DNA from: an uncultured Bacteroidales bacterium
GTDB taxonomy: Bacteria; Bacteroidota; Bacteroidia; Bacteroidales; P3
NCBI GenBank assembly: GCA_937915785.1
Contig: CALGGY010000010.1
Location: 1 to 36,441 of the forward strand
Reading direction: 5' to 3'
Length of the DNA stretch: 36,441 nucleotides
Below the pieces are notes generated by a model. It did not search any database and was not told where the DNA came from. It worked only from the letters and a program-made list of their open reading frames with translations. The position numbers and the translations under genes were made by a program. Of this stretch, positions 17,859 to 27,391 are shown piece by piece (position 1 is the stretch's first letter; each line of letters starts with the position of its first letter).

Positions 17859-17890
17859 ACTTCCGTTCCGCAAGGACGGAAGTTTTTTTT
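17859..17890 (+). terminator. Intrinsic terminator after hbd
   Basis: ACTTCCGT (17859-17866) pairs with ACGGAAGT (17876-17883), with a short inner CC/GG stem, followed by a run of eight T. Confidence 0.85.
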
Positions 17891-17916
17891 GTTGTCATTT
17901 TTCTGAAAAAAAAACG

Positions 17917-17925
17917 TATCTTTGC
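17917..17925 (+). promoter_or_regulatory. -7 box for the DUF3298 lipoprotein gene
   Basis: TATCTTTGC lies 18 bp before the ATG at 17943. This placement excludes the in-frame TTG at 17922 as start, because it falls inside the -7 box. Confidence 0.7.
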
Positions 17926-17942
17926 AAAAAAAAATCCAACTC

Positions 17943-18773
17943 ATGAAAAACACCAATAAATACCTTATGGCGCTGTTTGCCGCCGCAGTTGTTACCTTTG
18001 GCTGCAACCGTCAGCCCGCTCCCGACGGCAATGCCGACACCGACACCGTAGCCGAAGAAATGCCACACAAAATAACATACCCCACCTATTCGGGCGGCGA
18101 CTCGTGCAAAGCCTACGTGGTTAACATCAGCCTCACCTTGCCCGAAAGCGAGGGTGACGCAGTGGTGGAGTCGATACGCTCGCAGCTGCTCTACTTGATG
18201 GGAGCATCCTCGGCCGCAACCGACCCGCAGGCTCTGGTGAACCGACAAGTGCAGCAAAAGAAAATAGAACTAAGCGAAATGTCGGCAGAGCTGACAGACG
18301 ACATGGAAGAATACGAGGAGGAGTACTTTCGACAAATGTATCACTCCCTCGAACTTGCACACATGTCAACCAACAGCTGTTTCATGACTTTTGTCCTTCA
18401 TGGCTACGACTACGGCGGTGGAGCACACGGCATGTCGGGTCTTTCGTACCTTGTCTTCGACATGACCACCGGAAAACAAATCTCCGAAAAGGACTTAACC
18501 ACCAACAAATCGGCGATAACCAACCTGCTGCGCACCACCGCCATGCGCGAATACAAAAGAAACAACCCCGAATTTGAAGTGTTCGAAGTGGACAATATCA
18601 CCGCCAACGGCAACTTTTTCATCACCCCCGACTCGCTGATATACCAATACGGTGAATACGAAATTGCCGCATACTGCTACGGACGTCCCACTTTACGCCT
18701 CAACAAAAAGGATGTGAAACCCTACATCAACCCCGAATCGACAGCATATAAGTACTGGTTTGGAGAGAATTAG
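17943..18773 (+). CDS. DUF3298/DUF4163-type lipoprotein
   Basis: The 276-residue protein starts at the ATG at 17943, giving a lipoprotein signal (KYLMALFAAAVVTFGC) with the lipobox cysteine at residue 21. The C-terminal half contains YGGGAHGMSGLSYLVFDM, TGKQISEKDLTTN and the final FFITPDSLIYQYGEYEIA with a late YGRPTLRL strand. This is the pattern of the RsiV-like DUF3298 domain preceded by a DUF4163-like region. Relatives include periplasmic lysozyme-binding proteins and anti-sigma factor sensors, but the exact role is unknown. The stop codon is part of a heptanucleotide array that runs to the convergent kinase gene. Confidence 0.82.
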   Translation: MKNTNKYLMALFAAAVVTFGCNRQPAPDGNADTDTVAEEMPHKITYPTYSGGDSCKAYVVNISLTLPESEGDAVVESIRSQLLYLMGASSAATDPQALVNRQVQQKKIELSEMSAELTDDMEEYEEEYFRQMYHSLELAHMSTNSCFMTFVLHGYDYGGGAHGMSGLSYLVFDMTTGKQISEKDLTTNKSAITNLLRTTAMREYKRNNPEFEVFEVDNITANGNFFITPDSLIYQYGEYEIAAYCYGRPTLRLNKKDVKPYINPESTAYKYWFGEN

Positions 18774-18858
18774 GCGTTAGGAATTAAGAGTTAAGAGGTA
18801 AGAGGTAAGCAGTTCACAGCTCACAAATCACCCATCACTGTTCACCGATCACTGGTCA
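18768..18858. repeat. Heptanucleotide array with all-frame stops on both strands
   Basis: These 91 bp divide into exactly 13 heptads. The first six (AATTAGG, CGTTAGG, AATTAAG, AGTTAAG, and AGGTAAG twice) each carry TAG or TAA on the plus strand at the same position. The last seven all end in TCA, which is TGA on the minus strand. The first heptad contains the stop of the lipoprotein gene (18771-18773). The last contains the stop of the kinase gene (18858-18856). The array fills the whole convergent junction, and no hairpin terminator is visible there. Confidence 0.85.
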
Positions 18859-20379
18859 CTTTTTAGGCAGCACGATACGGAACGCTGTGCCTTGTCCCAC
18901 CACTGAATATTTTACAAAAATCTTGCCTTTGTGGTATTCCTCCACAATGCGTTTGGCGAGCGAGAGTCCCAGCCCCCACCCTCTTTGCTTGGTGGTGTAT
19001 CCGGGCTGGAAAATCTTTTTGTGCATGGAACCCGGTATCCCCTTGCCAGTGTCGCAAAGGTCGATAAACACCTGTTTTTCGTCTTCGTCGAGAATTATGG
19101 AGAATGTGCCGGCCCCGTTCATGGCGTCGATGGCGTTTTTGCAGATATTTTCCACAACCCACTCGAAAAGGTATGAGTTGAGGGGGATATTTATAGCCTT
19201 GTCGGGAAGGTTCTCCACAAAGGTTACTTTCTTCGACGTCCTGTTTTTCAGATAGTTGAGGGTATTCCGGAGCACTTGTACCACGTCCTCTTCCTTCAGT
19301 TCGGGCACCGACCCTATCTTCGAAAAACGGCGTGTGATGGTTTCCAAACGGTTGAGGTCTTTCTGCACCTCCACGGCATATTTCTCCTCAAGGCCCTTTT
19401 CGCGGAAATAGTCGAGCCAAGCAAACAGCGATGAAATGGGTGTTCCCAGCTGGTGCGCAGTTTCTTTGGCCATGCCCACCCAAATAAGGTTCTGCTCCAT
19501 TGTGCGCTGTGTGCGGAACAGGTTGTACGACACTATTATCAGCACAAAAGCCACAAACACGTACACCAACGGCAGCCACCTGAGGGTGTCGAGCAGCTGC
19601 GTGTGTTCGTAAAACACAAGGGCTTTGCGTCCGCTGGGCAGCTGTATCTCTATCGGGGTGTTGTCCTTTTCCATCTCGGCAAGTTTGGCGCGTAGCTTGG
19701 TGGATGTGTTGAACGACGCCGTGTCCACATTGCCCGACGAGATCACCTTGCGCCGCGCACTGTCGGTGATGATAACGGGCACAAAAACGGAGTTGTTGGT
19801 GATGTCGCTCAAAAACGACTGTGTGAAATCGTTGAGGAATGCCATTAGGTCGGAATAGATTTTCGACTCCTTGTAGAACATGTATATTTTTATGCCGTAA
19901 ATTTCGTAGAAAAAGGGCTGTTCTTTGGTAAACTCCTTGCGCAGGGCGCCATCGAGCTTGGTGCCTTCCAGCTTGTCCACGCCTTTCGGCAAATCCACGT
20001 TGCGGCACATGGTGATAATACTGTCCTCGTCGGTGAGGATGACGGGAATGGTCTGATTGGCGATGATATAATTGTAGTAGAAGCCAACCTCGCTGTTGAT
20101 GGCGTTGGCCGAATGTTCCACAAACAGGCGCTGAGCCTCGGCGTAAAGGGTCATTCGCATACGTTCTTCGGACTGCACTTTGGCAAAGAAATCGTCGGTA
20201 TGGCTTACCAGCTCGGCTTTTTGCCAGATGGCGTTGGCCCACAGGCGAACCTTCTCCTTCTCGGAATTTTCTATCTGCATGGCAATGCGGTTCACCTGCC
20301 AAAGAGCGAAAAATCCCAAGGCTATGGTCAGCGAAAGGATGATGTATTTGCTTGTGCGTGAGATATATCTGCGTTTCAT
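18856..20379 (-). CDS. Orphan sensor histidine kinase
   Basis: The 507-residue membrane kinase has TM1 at about residues 12-32, a periplasmic sensor region of about 230 residues, and TM2 at about 269-288 (LPLVYVFVAFVLIIVSYNLF). The phosphoacceptor is His309 in KETAHQLGTPISSL, a variant H-box common in Bacteroidota. The ATPase domain shows the N-box NICKNAIDAM (Asn411), G1 DTGKGIPG and G2 GWGLGLSLAKRIVEEYH. No response regulator gene is adjacent, so its partner must lie elsewhere. It is the last gene of the envelope operon, 6 bp after the LolC/E-type permease. Its stop codon is the last heptad of the 18768-18858 array. Confidence 0.92.
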   Translation of the reverse strand: MKRRYISRTSKYIILSLTIALGFFALWQVNRIAMQIENSEKEKVRLWANAIWQKAELVSHTDDFFAKVQSEERMRMTLYAEAQRLFVEHSANAINSEVGFYYNYIIANQTIPVILTDEDSIITMCRNVDLPKGVDKLEGTKLDGALRKEFTKEQPFFYEIYGIKIYMFYKESKIYSDLMAFLNDFTQSFLSDITNNSVFVPVIITDSARRKVISSGNVDTASFNTSTKLRAKLAEMEKDNTPIEIQLPSGRKALVFYEHTQLLDTLRWLPLVYVFVAFVLIIVSYNLFRTQRTMEQNLIWVGMAKETAHQLGTPISSLFAWLDYFREKGLEEKYAVEVQKDLNRLETITRRFSKIGSVPELKEEDVVQVLRNTLNYLKNRTSKKVTFVENLPDKAINIPLNSYLFEWVVENICKNAIDAMNGAGTFSIILDEDEKQVFIDLCDTGKGIPGSMHKKIFQPGYTTKQRGWGLGLSLAKRIVEEYHKGKIFVKYSVVGQGTAFRIVLPKK

Positions 20380-20385
20380 GACGGA

Positions 20386-21609
20386 CTATTCTGTTTTTAC
20401 GGCCTTGGCGGGATTTATGCGGGCTATGTAGCTTGCCGGCACAAGCAGCGCCAGAAGGCATACGGCGGCCATCCCCACGCTGAAAGCGATGAAAATCCAC
20501 GGGTTGATGTCGATAGGCACCGAACTCATGTTGTAGCTCTCGCTGTCGAGTTTCACCAAATTGAACTTGTCCTGCAACAGGCACAACGTCAAGGCTATGG
20601 CATCGCCGGCTATCACACCTTTGGCTATTATCCCCACCGACTTGTAAATAAAGATCTTACGCACCGAGCCATTGGTGGCGCCCAACGTTTTCAGCAACCC
20701 TATCATGGACGTTTTTTCGAAAATCATTATCAGCAGTGCCGAAACCACCGCCACCACACACACCAACGTCATAATACTGAGTATCAACACGATATTGGCG
20801 TTCAGGAGGTCGAGCCACGAAAAGGTGTCTGGATTTTCCTGTTTCACAGTCCTTACGGTGAGAAAACTGCCCACAGTGTTGTTCACCAGCTCGGCGGTTT
20901 GGTCCAGCTTGTCGAAATCGTTTACAAACACCTCGTAGCCCTGCACCTGAGCAGAGTCCCAACCGTTGATACGCTGTATGTGCCGCATGTCGCCGATAAC
21001 AAAGCGCTCGTCGAACTCCGTAAGGTCGGTACTGTATATGCCCACTACGGTGAACGCACGGGCACGGTAGTTGTTGTCCTGCCAGAAATAGGTTGGCAGC
21101 TTGTCGCCGATGCTCAGCTCCATTTTGTCGGCAAAACGTTGCGAAACAACGACTTCGTTCGACGGTTTGTCGCCGCTTATGTCGAACAGGCGGCCTTTCC
21201 GCATGTTGGCCTTGAAAAACGTGGAATCGAAATTCTGTCCTATGCCTTTGAAAATGATGCCGTGAATTTTGTCGGCGGTTTTCACCATGCCGCCTTTGTT
21301 GGCAAAAAACTGCACATGTTTCACCCCCGGGGTTTCGGCCAGCGTGGCCACCATGGCACTGTCGGCCACCACGGGCATCTGTTCGTAGTAGTTGTTCCGG
21401 CTTTCGAAAGGGGTGACGACGATGTGCGAGCCGAAACCCACAATTTTTTCGGTGATGGACCGTTGGAAACCGCGCAGAATGCTCACAGCCATCATCACCA
21501 CCACCACACTGAGCGCTATGCTGCAGGTGGCAATACGTATCAGCGGACGCGAGAAACTGCTTTTGTCCTTGCGCAGAAAACGTTCGGCTATGAGGCGTTC
21601 GAAACTCAA
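20386..21609 (-). CDS. LolC/LolE-type ABC transporter permease
   Basis: The 407-residue protein is an FtsX-family permease of the lipoprotein-releasing type. One TM helix lies near residues 25-47 (IATCSIALSVVVVMMAVSI). A large periplasmic MacB-like domain follows, then three C-terminal TM helices with the FtsX core (LVCVVAVVSALLIMIFEKTSMIGLLKTLGATNGSVRKIFI). It should help extract lipoproteins from the inner membrane, with an ATPase encoded elsewhere. The start appears to be TTG at 21609. The frame upstream is closed by the previous gene's TAA 12 bp away, and SFERLIAERFLR is the expected family N-terminus. Confidence 0.88.
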   Translation of the reverse strand: MSFERLIAERFLRKDKSSFSRPLIRIATCSIALSVVVVMMAVSILRGFQRSITEKIVGFGSHIVVTPFESRNNYYEQMPVVADSAMVATLAETPGVKHVQFFANKGGMVKTADKIHGIIFKGIGQNFDSTFFKANMRKGRLFDISGDKPSNEVVVSQRFADKMELSIGDKLPTYFWQDNNYRARAFTVVGIYSTDLTEFDERFVIGDMRHIQRINGWDSAQVQGYEVFVNDFDKLDQTAELVNNTVGSFLTVRTVKQENPDTFSWLDLLNANIVLILSIMTLVCVVAVVSALLIMIFEKTSMIGLLKTLGATNGSVRKIFIYKSVGIIAKGVIAGDAIALTLCLLQDKFNLVKLDSESYNMSSVPIDINPWIFIAFSVGMAAVCLLALLVPASYIARINPAKAVKTE

Positions 21610-21621
21610 TGGCTCAGCTGT

Positions 21622-22623
21622 TTAAAAATTGTATCCCAAACGCAGCACCAGCATGTTTTGCGAAAGCTTTTTGCCAATTTCCATGCCACCCGAAATCTGT
21701 TGCTCCGTCTTGTAATTCAAATCTATGGGGTAGTTGCCGTACTCCATAGGGTCGGAAAAGACATAATCCTTGCTGCCCGTAACTTTGGAGCGGCCAAGGA
21801 AATAGTAGTGCAGCCCCACCGAATAGCGGTTTTGCCAAGTGGCGCCCACTCCCACCTGACAGGCAAAAGTGGCTCTCCAGTTGAAATGCAGCGTTCCCTC
21901 GGTGGTGCTGAAGGTCTGCACGTGGTTATCGCCACCAGGGGTAAGGTCGTTGAGGCGTGCCTCGTATTTGAAATCCTTGATGTCGGAAATTTTACGGGCG
22001 TTCACCCCTATTGCCGTCTCGGCCCACAGGCTCAGGTCGTTGTCAAGGTTATAAACTCCGTTCACACCAACCATAAGCGGTATGTTGATATAAAAGAGCT
22101 CGTACGCCGGGCTGAACTGCAAGGTAATGTCGTTAACGTCGGGACGCATGTTGCGGCTGCCAAGATATTTCACGTGGTGGCTTATCATCGACTGGAACAG
22201 ATTTTGTTCGGCCACGGAGTGCACACCGTTGTAGAAAAGATCCAATGTGGCAACAAAATTGAACTTCACCAGCGACAGAAAATGCCCCACCTTGCCAAGA
22301 CGGGTAAGGGGCATGGCATCGCCGTTGCCCAACTTGATGCCCACCACTCTGAAAGGCAGCGTGGCTTTGGCACCCACGTTGAAACCCAGCTTTGCCGAGG
22401 CTTTCATTCCGCCTTGGTCGGCAAGCACCCAGTTGTTGTTTATGTAATCCACTCCCGATCCGGCATCGGTGATGTTGGCCTTGCCGAAAGTGCCTATGGG
22501 GCAGCTCCCGCCCACGTATGCCGAATAGTTCAGTATTTGCCAGAACGACTGCGAAAAACCGCAAGTGCTTACAAACAGCATGGCCACCACCGGCACGACT
22601 TTCTTTATTCTGTTCACAATCAT
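21622..22623 (-). CDS. Predicted outer-membrane beta-barrel protein
   Basis: With the ATG at 22623 the product has 333 residues and a clean signal peptide (IKKVVPVVAMLFVSTCGFSQ). An in-frame TTG at 22659 would add 12 residues and is less likely. The mature part alternates aromatic and polar residues in beta-strand fashion (KFNFVATLDLFYNGV, NDLSLWAETAIGVNA, NRYSVGLHYYFLGRS) and ends in MLVLRLGYNF with a terminal Phe, the classic outer-membrane C-terminal strand. I cannot assign a named family. It lies 42 bp after glmS and 12 bp before the permease. Confidence 0.8.
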   Translation of the reverse strand: MIVNRIKKVVPVVAMLFVSTCGFSQSFWQILNYSAYVGGSCPIGTFGKANITDAGSGVDYINNNWVLADQGGMKASAKLGFNVGAKATLPFRVVGIKLGNGDAMPLTRLGKVGHFLSLVKFNFVATLDLFYNGVHSVAEQNLFQSMISHHVKYLGSRNMRPDVNDITLQFSPAYELFYINIPLMVGVNGVYNLDNDLSLWAETAIGVNARKISDIKDFKYEARLNDLTPGGDNHVQTFSTTEGTLHFNWRATFACQVGVGATWQNRYSVGLHYYFLGRSKVTGSKDYVFSDPMEYGNYPIDLNYKTEQQISGGMEIGKKLSQNMLVLRLGYNF

Positions 22624-22665
22624 CAATTTATACAGTGTTAGTATGACGTCTTTCCTCAATTGTTT

Positions 22666-24510
22666 TTATTCCACGGTAACCGATTTGGCAAGGTTGCGCG
22701 GCTGGTCCACATTGCGGCCTTTGGCAATGGCTATGTGGTACGAAAGCAGCTGCAGGGGTATCACCGAAAGTATTGGCACAAAACACTCGTCGGTATCGGG
22801 AATTTCGAGGCAGAAATCCGACACCTCTTTCACCGCCGTGTCGCCTTTGGTAACGATGGAGATAATCTTTCCCTTGCGGGCTTTCACCTCCTGAATGTTG
22901 CTAAGCACTTTCTCGTACATTCCACGTTTGGGAGCTATCACCACCACGGGCATCTCCTCGTCGATAAGGGCTATGGGACCGTGTTTCATCTCGGCAGCCG
23001 GGTAGCCTTCGGCGTGGATATACGATATTTCCTTCAGTTTGAGGGCACCCTCGAGGGCCACGGGGTAGTTGTATCCGCGTCCCAGATAGATGAAATTGCG
23101 TGCGTAGGTGAATATCTGCGAATATAGCTTAATGCGCATGTTCAGCTGCAGGGTCTCGTTTATTTTGTCGGGGATACGCAACAGTTCTTCCACCATATCG
23201 CCGATGCGTTCTTTGCTCAAGGTCTTTTTCTCTTCGGCGATGTTCAACGCCATCAGCATAAGGGTTGTAACCTGTGCGGTGAATGCCTTGGTGGATGCCA
23301 CGCCTATCTCCGGACCCACGTGCAGGTACGAGCCAGTGTCGGAGGCGCGGGCTATCGACGAGCCCACCACGTTGCAAATGCCGTAAACAAAAGCTCCGTT
23401 CTCTTTTGCCAACTTGATGGCGGCCAGGGTGTCGGCTGTTTCGCCCGACTGCGATATGGCTATCACTATGTCGTCGTCTTTAATTACGGGGTTGCGGTAG
23501 CGGAACTCCGACGAGTACTCCACTTCCACCGGTATGCGGGTAAGCTCCTCTATTATGTATTTGCCTATAAGCCCGGCATGCCACGATGTTCCGCAGGCAC
23601 ATATTATTATACGTTTGGCGTTGAGGAATTTCTCTTTATGGTCGATGATGCCAGAGAGTTTCACCGTCTTGGTTTTGGCGCTGAGGCGTCCCAACATGCT
23701 GTTGCGCAAAGCTTCGGGTTGCTCGAAAATCTCTTTCATCATAAAATGCGGGAAATTGGCTTTTTCGAGCTGGCTCAGGTTCACCTCCAAGGTCTTGATT
23801 ATCGGTGTTTGCTCCACGTTGGAGAGGTTGGTTATGGTGTATTCGCCGTTGCGGTGCATCACGGCAATCTCCTCCTCGTCAAGGTAAATCACCTTGTTGG
23901 TGTATTCCACTATTGGGGTGGCATCGGAACCTATCAGGAACTCCTTGTCGCCCAAGCCGATAATCAGCGGGCTGCCTTTGCGTGCGGCAATAAGCTGGTT
24001 GGGGTTTGTCTGGTCTATAATGGCAATGGCGTAGGCGCCGATAACGCTTTTCAGCGCCAGCTGCACAGCTTCGTAGAGGCTGGTGTTGTGCGACATCTGC
24101 ATGTATTCTATCAGCTGTATCAGCACTTCGGTGTCGGTGTCGCTGCTAAAAGTGTAGCCTTTGGAGATGAGTTCCTCTTTAAGCACCTTGTAGTTCTCGA
24201 TAATGCCGTTGTGAATCAGTGCCAGGCGCCCCGACTGCGAATAGTGCGGATGTGCGTTTTGCGAGTTTGGCTCGCCATGGGTGGCCCAGCGGGTGTGGGC
24301 AATGCCTATGGTACCTTCCACATCCTTGTCGGCAACGTAGTTTTCCAAATCCTCCACCTTGCCCTTGTTTTTATATACTGAAAGCTTCAAATCCTTGTTT
24401 ATCAACGCTATACCCGCGCTGTCGTAGCCACGGTACTCCAAGCGGTGCAAGCCTTTTATCAAAATGGGGTAAGCCTCTCTGCTACCCAAATATCCTACTA
24501 TTCCGCACAT
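22666..24510 (-). CDS. glmS: Glutamine--fructose-6-phosphate aminotransferase
   Basis: GlmS makes glucosamine 6-phosphate from fructose 6-phosphate and glutamine, the entry step to peptidoglycan and LPS amino sugars. The 614-residue protein has the Ntn-type glutaminase domain with catalytic Cys2 (MCGIVGYLGSREA) and the RLEYRGYDSAGIA and HTRWATHGEPN motifs. Two SIS domains follow (ACGTSWHAGLIGKY, SQSGETADTLAAI, then YLGRGYNYPVALEGALKLKE) and the end is AKSVTVE. Length is normal. It starts 16 bp after porW/sprE, so there is no room for a glmS ribozyme and expression probably comes from the upstream operon promoter. Confidence 0.97.
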   Translation of the reverse strand: MCGIVGYLGSREAYPILIKGLHRLEYRGYDSAGIALINKDLKLSVYKNKGKVEDLENYVADKDVEGTIGIAHTRWATHGEPNSQNAHPHYSQSGRLALIHNGIIENYKVLKEELISKGYTFSSDTDTEVLIQLIEYMQMSHNTSLYEAVQLALKSVIGAYAIAIIDQTNPNQLIAARKGSPLIIGLGDKEFLIGSDATPIVEYTNKVIYLDEEEIAVMHRNGEYTITNLSNVEQTPIIKTLEVNLSQLEKANFPHFMMKEIFEQPEALRNSMLGRLSAKTKTVKLSGIIDHKEKFLNAKRIIICACGTSWHAGLIGKYIIEELTRIPVEVEYSSEFRYRNPVIKDDDIVIAISQSGETADTLAAIKLAKENGAFVYGICNVVGSSIARASDTGSYLHVGPEIGVASTKAFTAQVTTLMLMALNIAEEKKTLSKERIGDMVEELLRIPDKINETLQLNMRIKLYSQIFTYARNFIYLGRGYNYPVALEGALKLKEISYIHAEGYPAAEMKHGPIALIDEEMPVVVIAPKRGMYEKVLSNIQEVKARKGKIISIVTKGDTAVKEVSDFCLEIPDTDECFVPILSVIPLQLLSYHIAIAKGRNVDQPRNLAKSVTVE

Positions 24511-24526
24511 AATGCTATGTTAGTTT

Positions 24527-27286
24527 TTATTTGTTTTTATAATATTTCTTGAAGAATTTTTCGTAAACCGAAGTGTTTTTCTGGTTGTAGAAAGTCTGGT
24601 AATTCTGTATCGAAATTGGGTACACTTTGTAGTCGGCCTTGTCGAATTTGTCGAGGACTCCGCCGTCTTTGGTAAGGAAAGTGTAGTATTCCATGGCCTC
24701 TTTTGCGTTGGCAAAACGGTTCACGGTTATCAGCTGGTGCGAGTCGTCGAAAAGCAAAGCGTTGGCCCTCAGACCTTTGGTGCCGAAAAACTCCATGTTG
24801 AAATCGGCAACGGTATATTGCATTTCGGTGGCTTTTATCTTTCTGTCGTCGAGCAGTATCATCACGTAGTGCTGCATATCCTGCCTGTCGCGATACATCT
24901 GAGCTTCGGCTGGCATGTCGTCCTCATCGTCGGGGAGCTGTGCCTGCGGTTGGGTGGCGGGTTGCTTGGGTGAAGGCTCGGCGGCTTTAGTGCTCACGTT
25001 GGAGGCCAAAGCCTGTGTGGTGTCGGCAGCCGGTTTCTTGGGTTCGCGAATCTTGTAAGGATTGCCTTTTTTCAGCAGTGCTATCTGGGCTTTCACCGTA
25101 GGCACTATCTCGCTTTTGGGGTGTTTGCCCACTATCTCCTCCATTTTGGCAATGGCCTGCGAGGTTTCGCCTAACTTGGCATATGACAGAGCCTCCCAAT
25201 ATTTGAATTTTGGAGTCAGTTTTTCGTCTTTGTACAGAGCGACCGCCGACGAGGCCTTGTTTATCACATCGCGGTAGCGACGGCGGTTGTACAGGTTGTA
25301 TATGTCCGAATATTCCTTTTCCGACATCTTGGCGCGCTTTGCCATCTCCAGATAGTAGTTCTCGTCCTGTATCAGGTTGGCGTAGTCGCTGTCGGGGAAA
25401 CCGCGGAGTATCATGTTTTTGTAGTAGTTGGCACTTGGGGTGTTGCCCTGTTTTTCGTACAGTTTGTAAAGCTGGTAGAAAGCCGGGAGCACGTTGTCGG
25501 ATTCGGGGAATTCCTTGGCAATGCGCAGGAAACACTCGATGGCCTTGTCGGGGTTTTTGATGCCGTCGTTGTAGATAAATCCGGCTATCAGCAGGCTGCT
25601 GGCGGTGTTCATGTTCATGGTGTCGCGCTCGGCTTGCGTCTTGGGCAGGTCTTTCAGGTAGTATTCGCGGCTGAATTTGTCGTCCTTCACGTTTATCACC
25701 CTTGTGGTGGAAGTGCCATTGGATGTGTCGCCCAAAGCAAGTTGCGATCCGGAATTGGCATTTTGGTCGTCGATGCCGAACGACATTGTGGTTTTCTTCG
25801 AAAGGAACCAGTAATCCTCCAAAGCCCTTGCGCCCCAGTTTTTTATAAAGCTCTCCTTGCCGCGCTGCATGGTGGATGAGTTGTAGAAATACCAGTCGCC
25901 TTTCAGGGCGTTGCTTTGCTGCGACGAGTTCGACTTGATGGCGGCAATCAGCTCTGCTTCGATACGTTCCTGCTCTTTCTTTTTCTCCTCGGCAATAAGT
26001 TTTTTGACATATTTCTCACGTTCGAGCGAGTCCATGTCGGCCATACGCAAAAGGCTGTCGTTGCGGTATATCAGGCGAGTGTGCTGCACCAGCGAGGTAA
26101 GAGTTTTGTGGCGGTCGCGGATTGATTCGGCAAAGGGATAGTCGGCGGGCATTGTGGCCACTGCGGTGTCGTAATATTTCTGGGCTTCGTCGTAGTCCTG
26201 CAGCTCTTCATACAGCACTTTGCCCAGTTTCACGGACGATTTTGTCTTTTGCGATTTGTTGGTGCTTACGCTCACCGACAACCTGTAATTTTCGCAGGCT
26301 TTCTTCAAATCTTTGGCACCCAAAAACATCTCGCCTTTGGCATAATAAATCTGGTCGCGGTACTCGTAGTTTTTCTTCTCTTTCAGCATTTTGTCGAGCA
26401 TTTTCAGTATGCTGGTAGCGCTGCCGCGGTCGGCATCGTAGCAGGCGGCTATGTTCATCTGTGCGTTGAATTCCATCACGTAGGCCGGACGTTTTTTCAG
26501 GCACAGCTTGTAGTATTTGGTGGCGGTGGCCTTTTTGTCCAGATGATGGTACACCTGTGCCATGATGAAATACAGTCGTGCTTTGAAAGTGCGGTCGCGG
26601 GCGTTGTCGACCGAAAGCCGGAGGTTGTCTATGGCTTTTTTGTATTTTTCTTGTGCAAGTGCCAGCTCGGCCAGAGCGGGATACAGCAGCGGTGCCGTTT
26701 CTTTGGCCACCTTGCCGGTGTTCAGGTCGGCGTCCATCTGGTCGAGTATCATCTCGGCCTCGCCGTATTGCCCCTCTTTGGCCATGCATCGGGCATACAG
26801 CACTTTGGCCTCGTCGGCAAGGGTGGTGCCGTTGTAGCTGCCCATTATAAAACGGCAGGTGCTGGCGGCCGTCAGGTACTCCTGTTTGTAAAAATAGGCG
26901 TAAGCCATCAGCAGATAGCAGCGTTTCACATAGTCTATCTGCTCCTTGCCGCGTGTGGTCATGCTGTGTTTCTGCACACCTTTGGAACCCTTTTCGAGAG
27001 CCCTGTCGAGCTTGGGGGCCACCGAAAGGGCCTCCTGCTTGTCGCCCAAGCGGTAGATGGGCAGGATCTTTGTATAGTCGTCGGCAACTTTTTCGTTGAG
27101 CTCGGCAATGGCGGCTTTCAAACTCTCGTTGCCGTTCCACCATACGTTGTAGTGCGCCGTGGTGTTGTGGTACTTTTTGTTCAGATACGTGTCCTTTTCG
27201 GTAGAACACGAGTTGATGCACACTGCTGACAGAAACAGCAATGCACTTGCAATCATCAGTTTATATGTACCAATCCGCTTTTTCAA
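24527..27286 (-). CDS. porW: T9SS-associated TPR lipoprotein PorW/SprE
   Basis: The 919-residue TPR protein matches PorW/SprE, a lipoprotein required for type IX secretion in Bacteroidota. The signal ends in CINSC (Cys27), and just after it comes the family hallmark KKYHNTTAHYNVWWNGNESL. Many TPR-like helices follow (MAYAYFYKQEYLTAASTCRF, LYFIMAQVYHHLDKKATATK, AFYQLYKLYEKQGN). A proline/glutamine-rich linker lies around residues 765-800, and a C-terminal domain follows. The start is probably TTG at 27286: a TAG lies directly upstream, and only this start keeps the basic KKR n-region of the lipoprotein signal. The ATG at 27256 is the alternative. Confidence 0.86.
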   Translation of the reverse strand: MKKRIGTYKLMIASALLFLSAVCINSCSTEKDTYLNKKYHNTTAHYNVWWNGNESLKAAIAELNEKVADDYTKILPIYRLGDKQEALSVAPKLDRALEKGSKGVQKHSMTTRGKEQIDYVKRCYLLMAYAYFYKQEYLTAASTCRFIMGSYNGTTLADEAKVLYARCMAKEGQYGEAEMILDQMDADLNTGKVAKETAPLLYPALAELALAQEKYKKAIDNLRLSVDNARDRTFKARLYFIMAQVYHHLDKKATATKYYKLCLKKRPAYVMEFNAQMNIAACYDADRGSATSILKMLDKMLKEKKNYEYRDQIYYAKGEMFLGAKDLKKACENYRLSVSVSTNKSQKTKSSVKLGKVLYEELQDYDEAQKYYDTAVATMPADYPFAESIRDRHKTLTSLVQHTRLIYRNDSLLRMADMDSLEREKYVKKLIAEEKKKEQERIEAELIAAIKSNSSQQSNALKGDWYFYNSSTMQRGKESFIKNWGARALEDYWFLSKKTTMSFGIDDQNANSGSQLALGDTSNGTSTTRVINVKDDKFSREYYLKDLPKTQAERDTMNMNTASSLLIAGFIYNDGIKNPDKAIECFLRIAKEFPESDNVLPAFYQLYKLYEKQGNTPSANYYKNMILRGFPDSDYANLIQDENYYLEMAKRAKMSEKEYSDIYNLYNRRRYRDVINKASSAVALYKDEKLTPKFKYWEALSYAKLGETSQAIAKMEEIVGKHPKSEIVPTVKAQIALLKKGNPYKIREPKKPAADTTQALASNVSTKAAEPSPKQPATQPQAQLPDDEDDMPAEAQMYRDRQDMQHYVMILLDDRKIKATEMQYTVADFNMEFFGTKGLRANALLFDDSHQLITVNRFANAKEAMEYYTFLTKDGGVLDKFDKADYKVYPISIQNYQTFYNQKNTSVYEKFFKKYYKNK

Positions 27287-27391
27287 CTATTGTCGGGCAA
27301 TATACACTATAGTATATCTTACAAATAACTATTTTTTGATGCTTTTATTATGTTTGCGGCAGGCGTTGGCGAAAAAAAAACGTAACGCGGC

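Noticed and set aside
22666..24527. glmS ribozyme in front of glmS
   Set aside because: Only 16 bp separate glmS from the upstream gene, far too short for the ribozyme, and this element is mostly known from Gram-positive bacteria.
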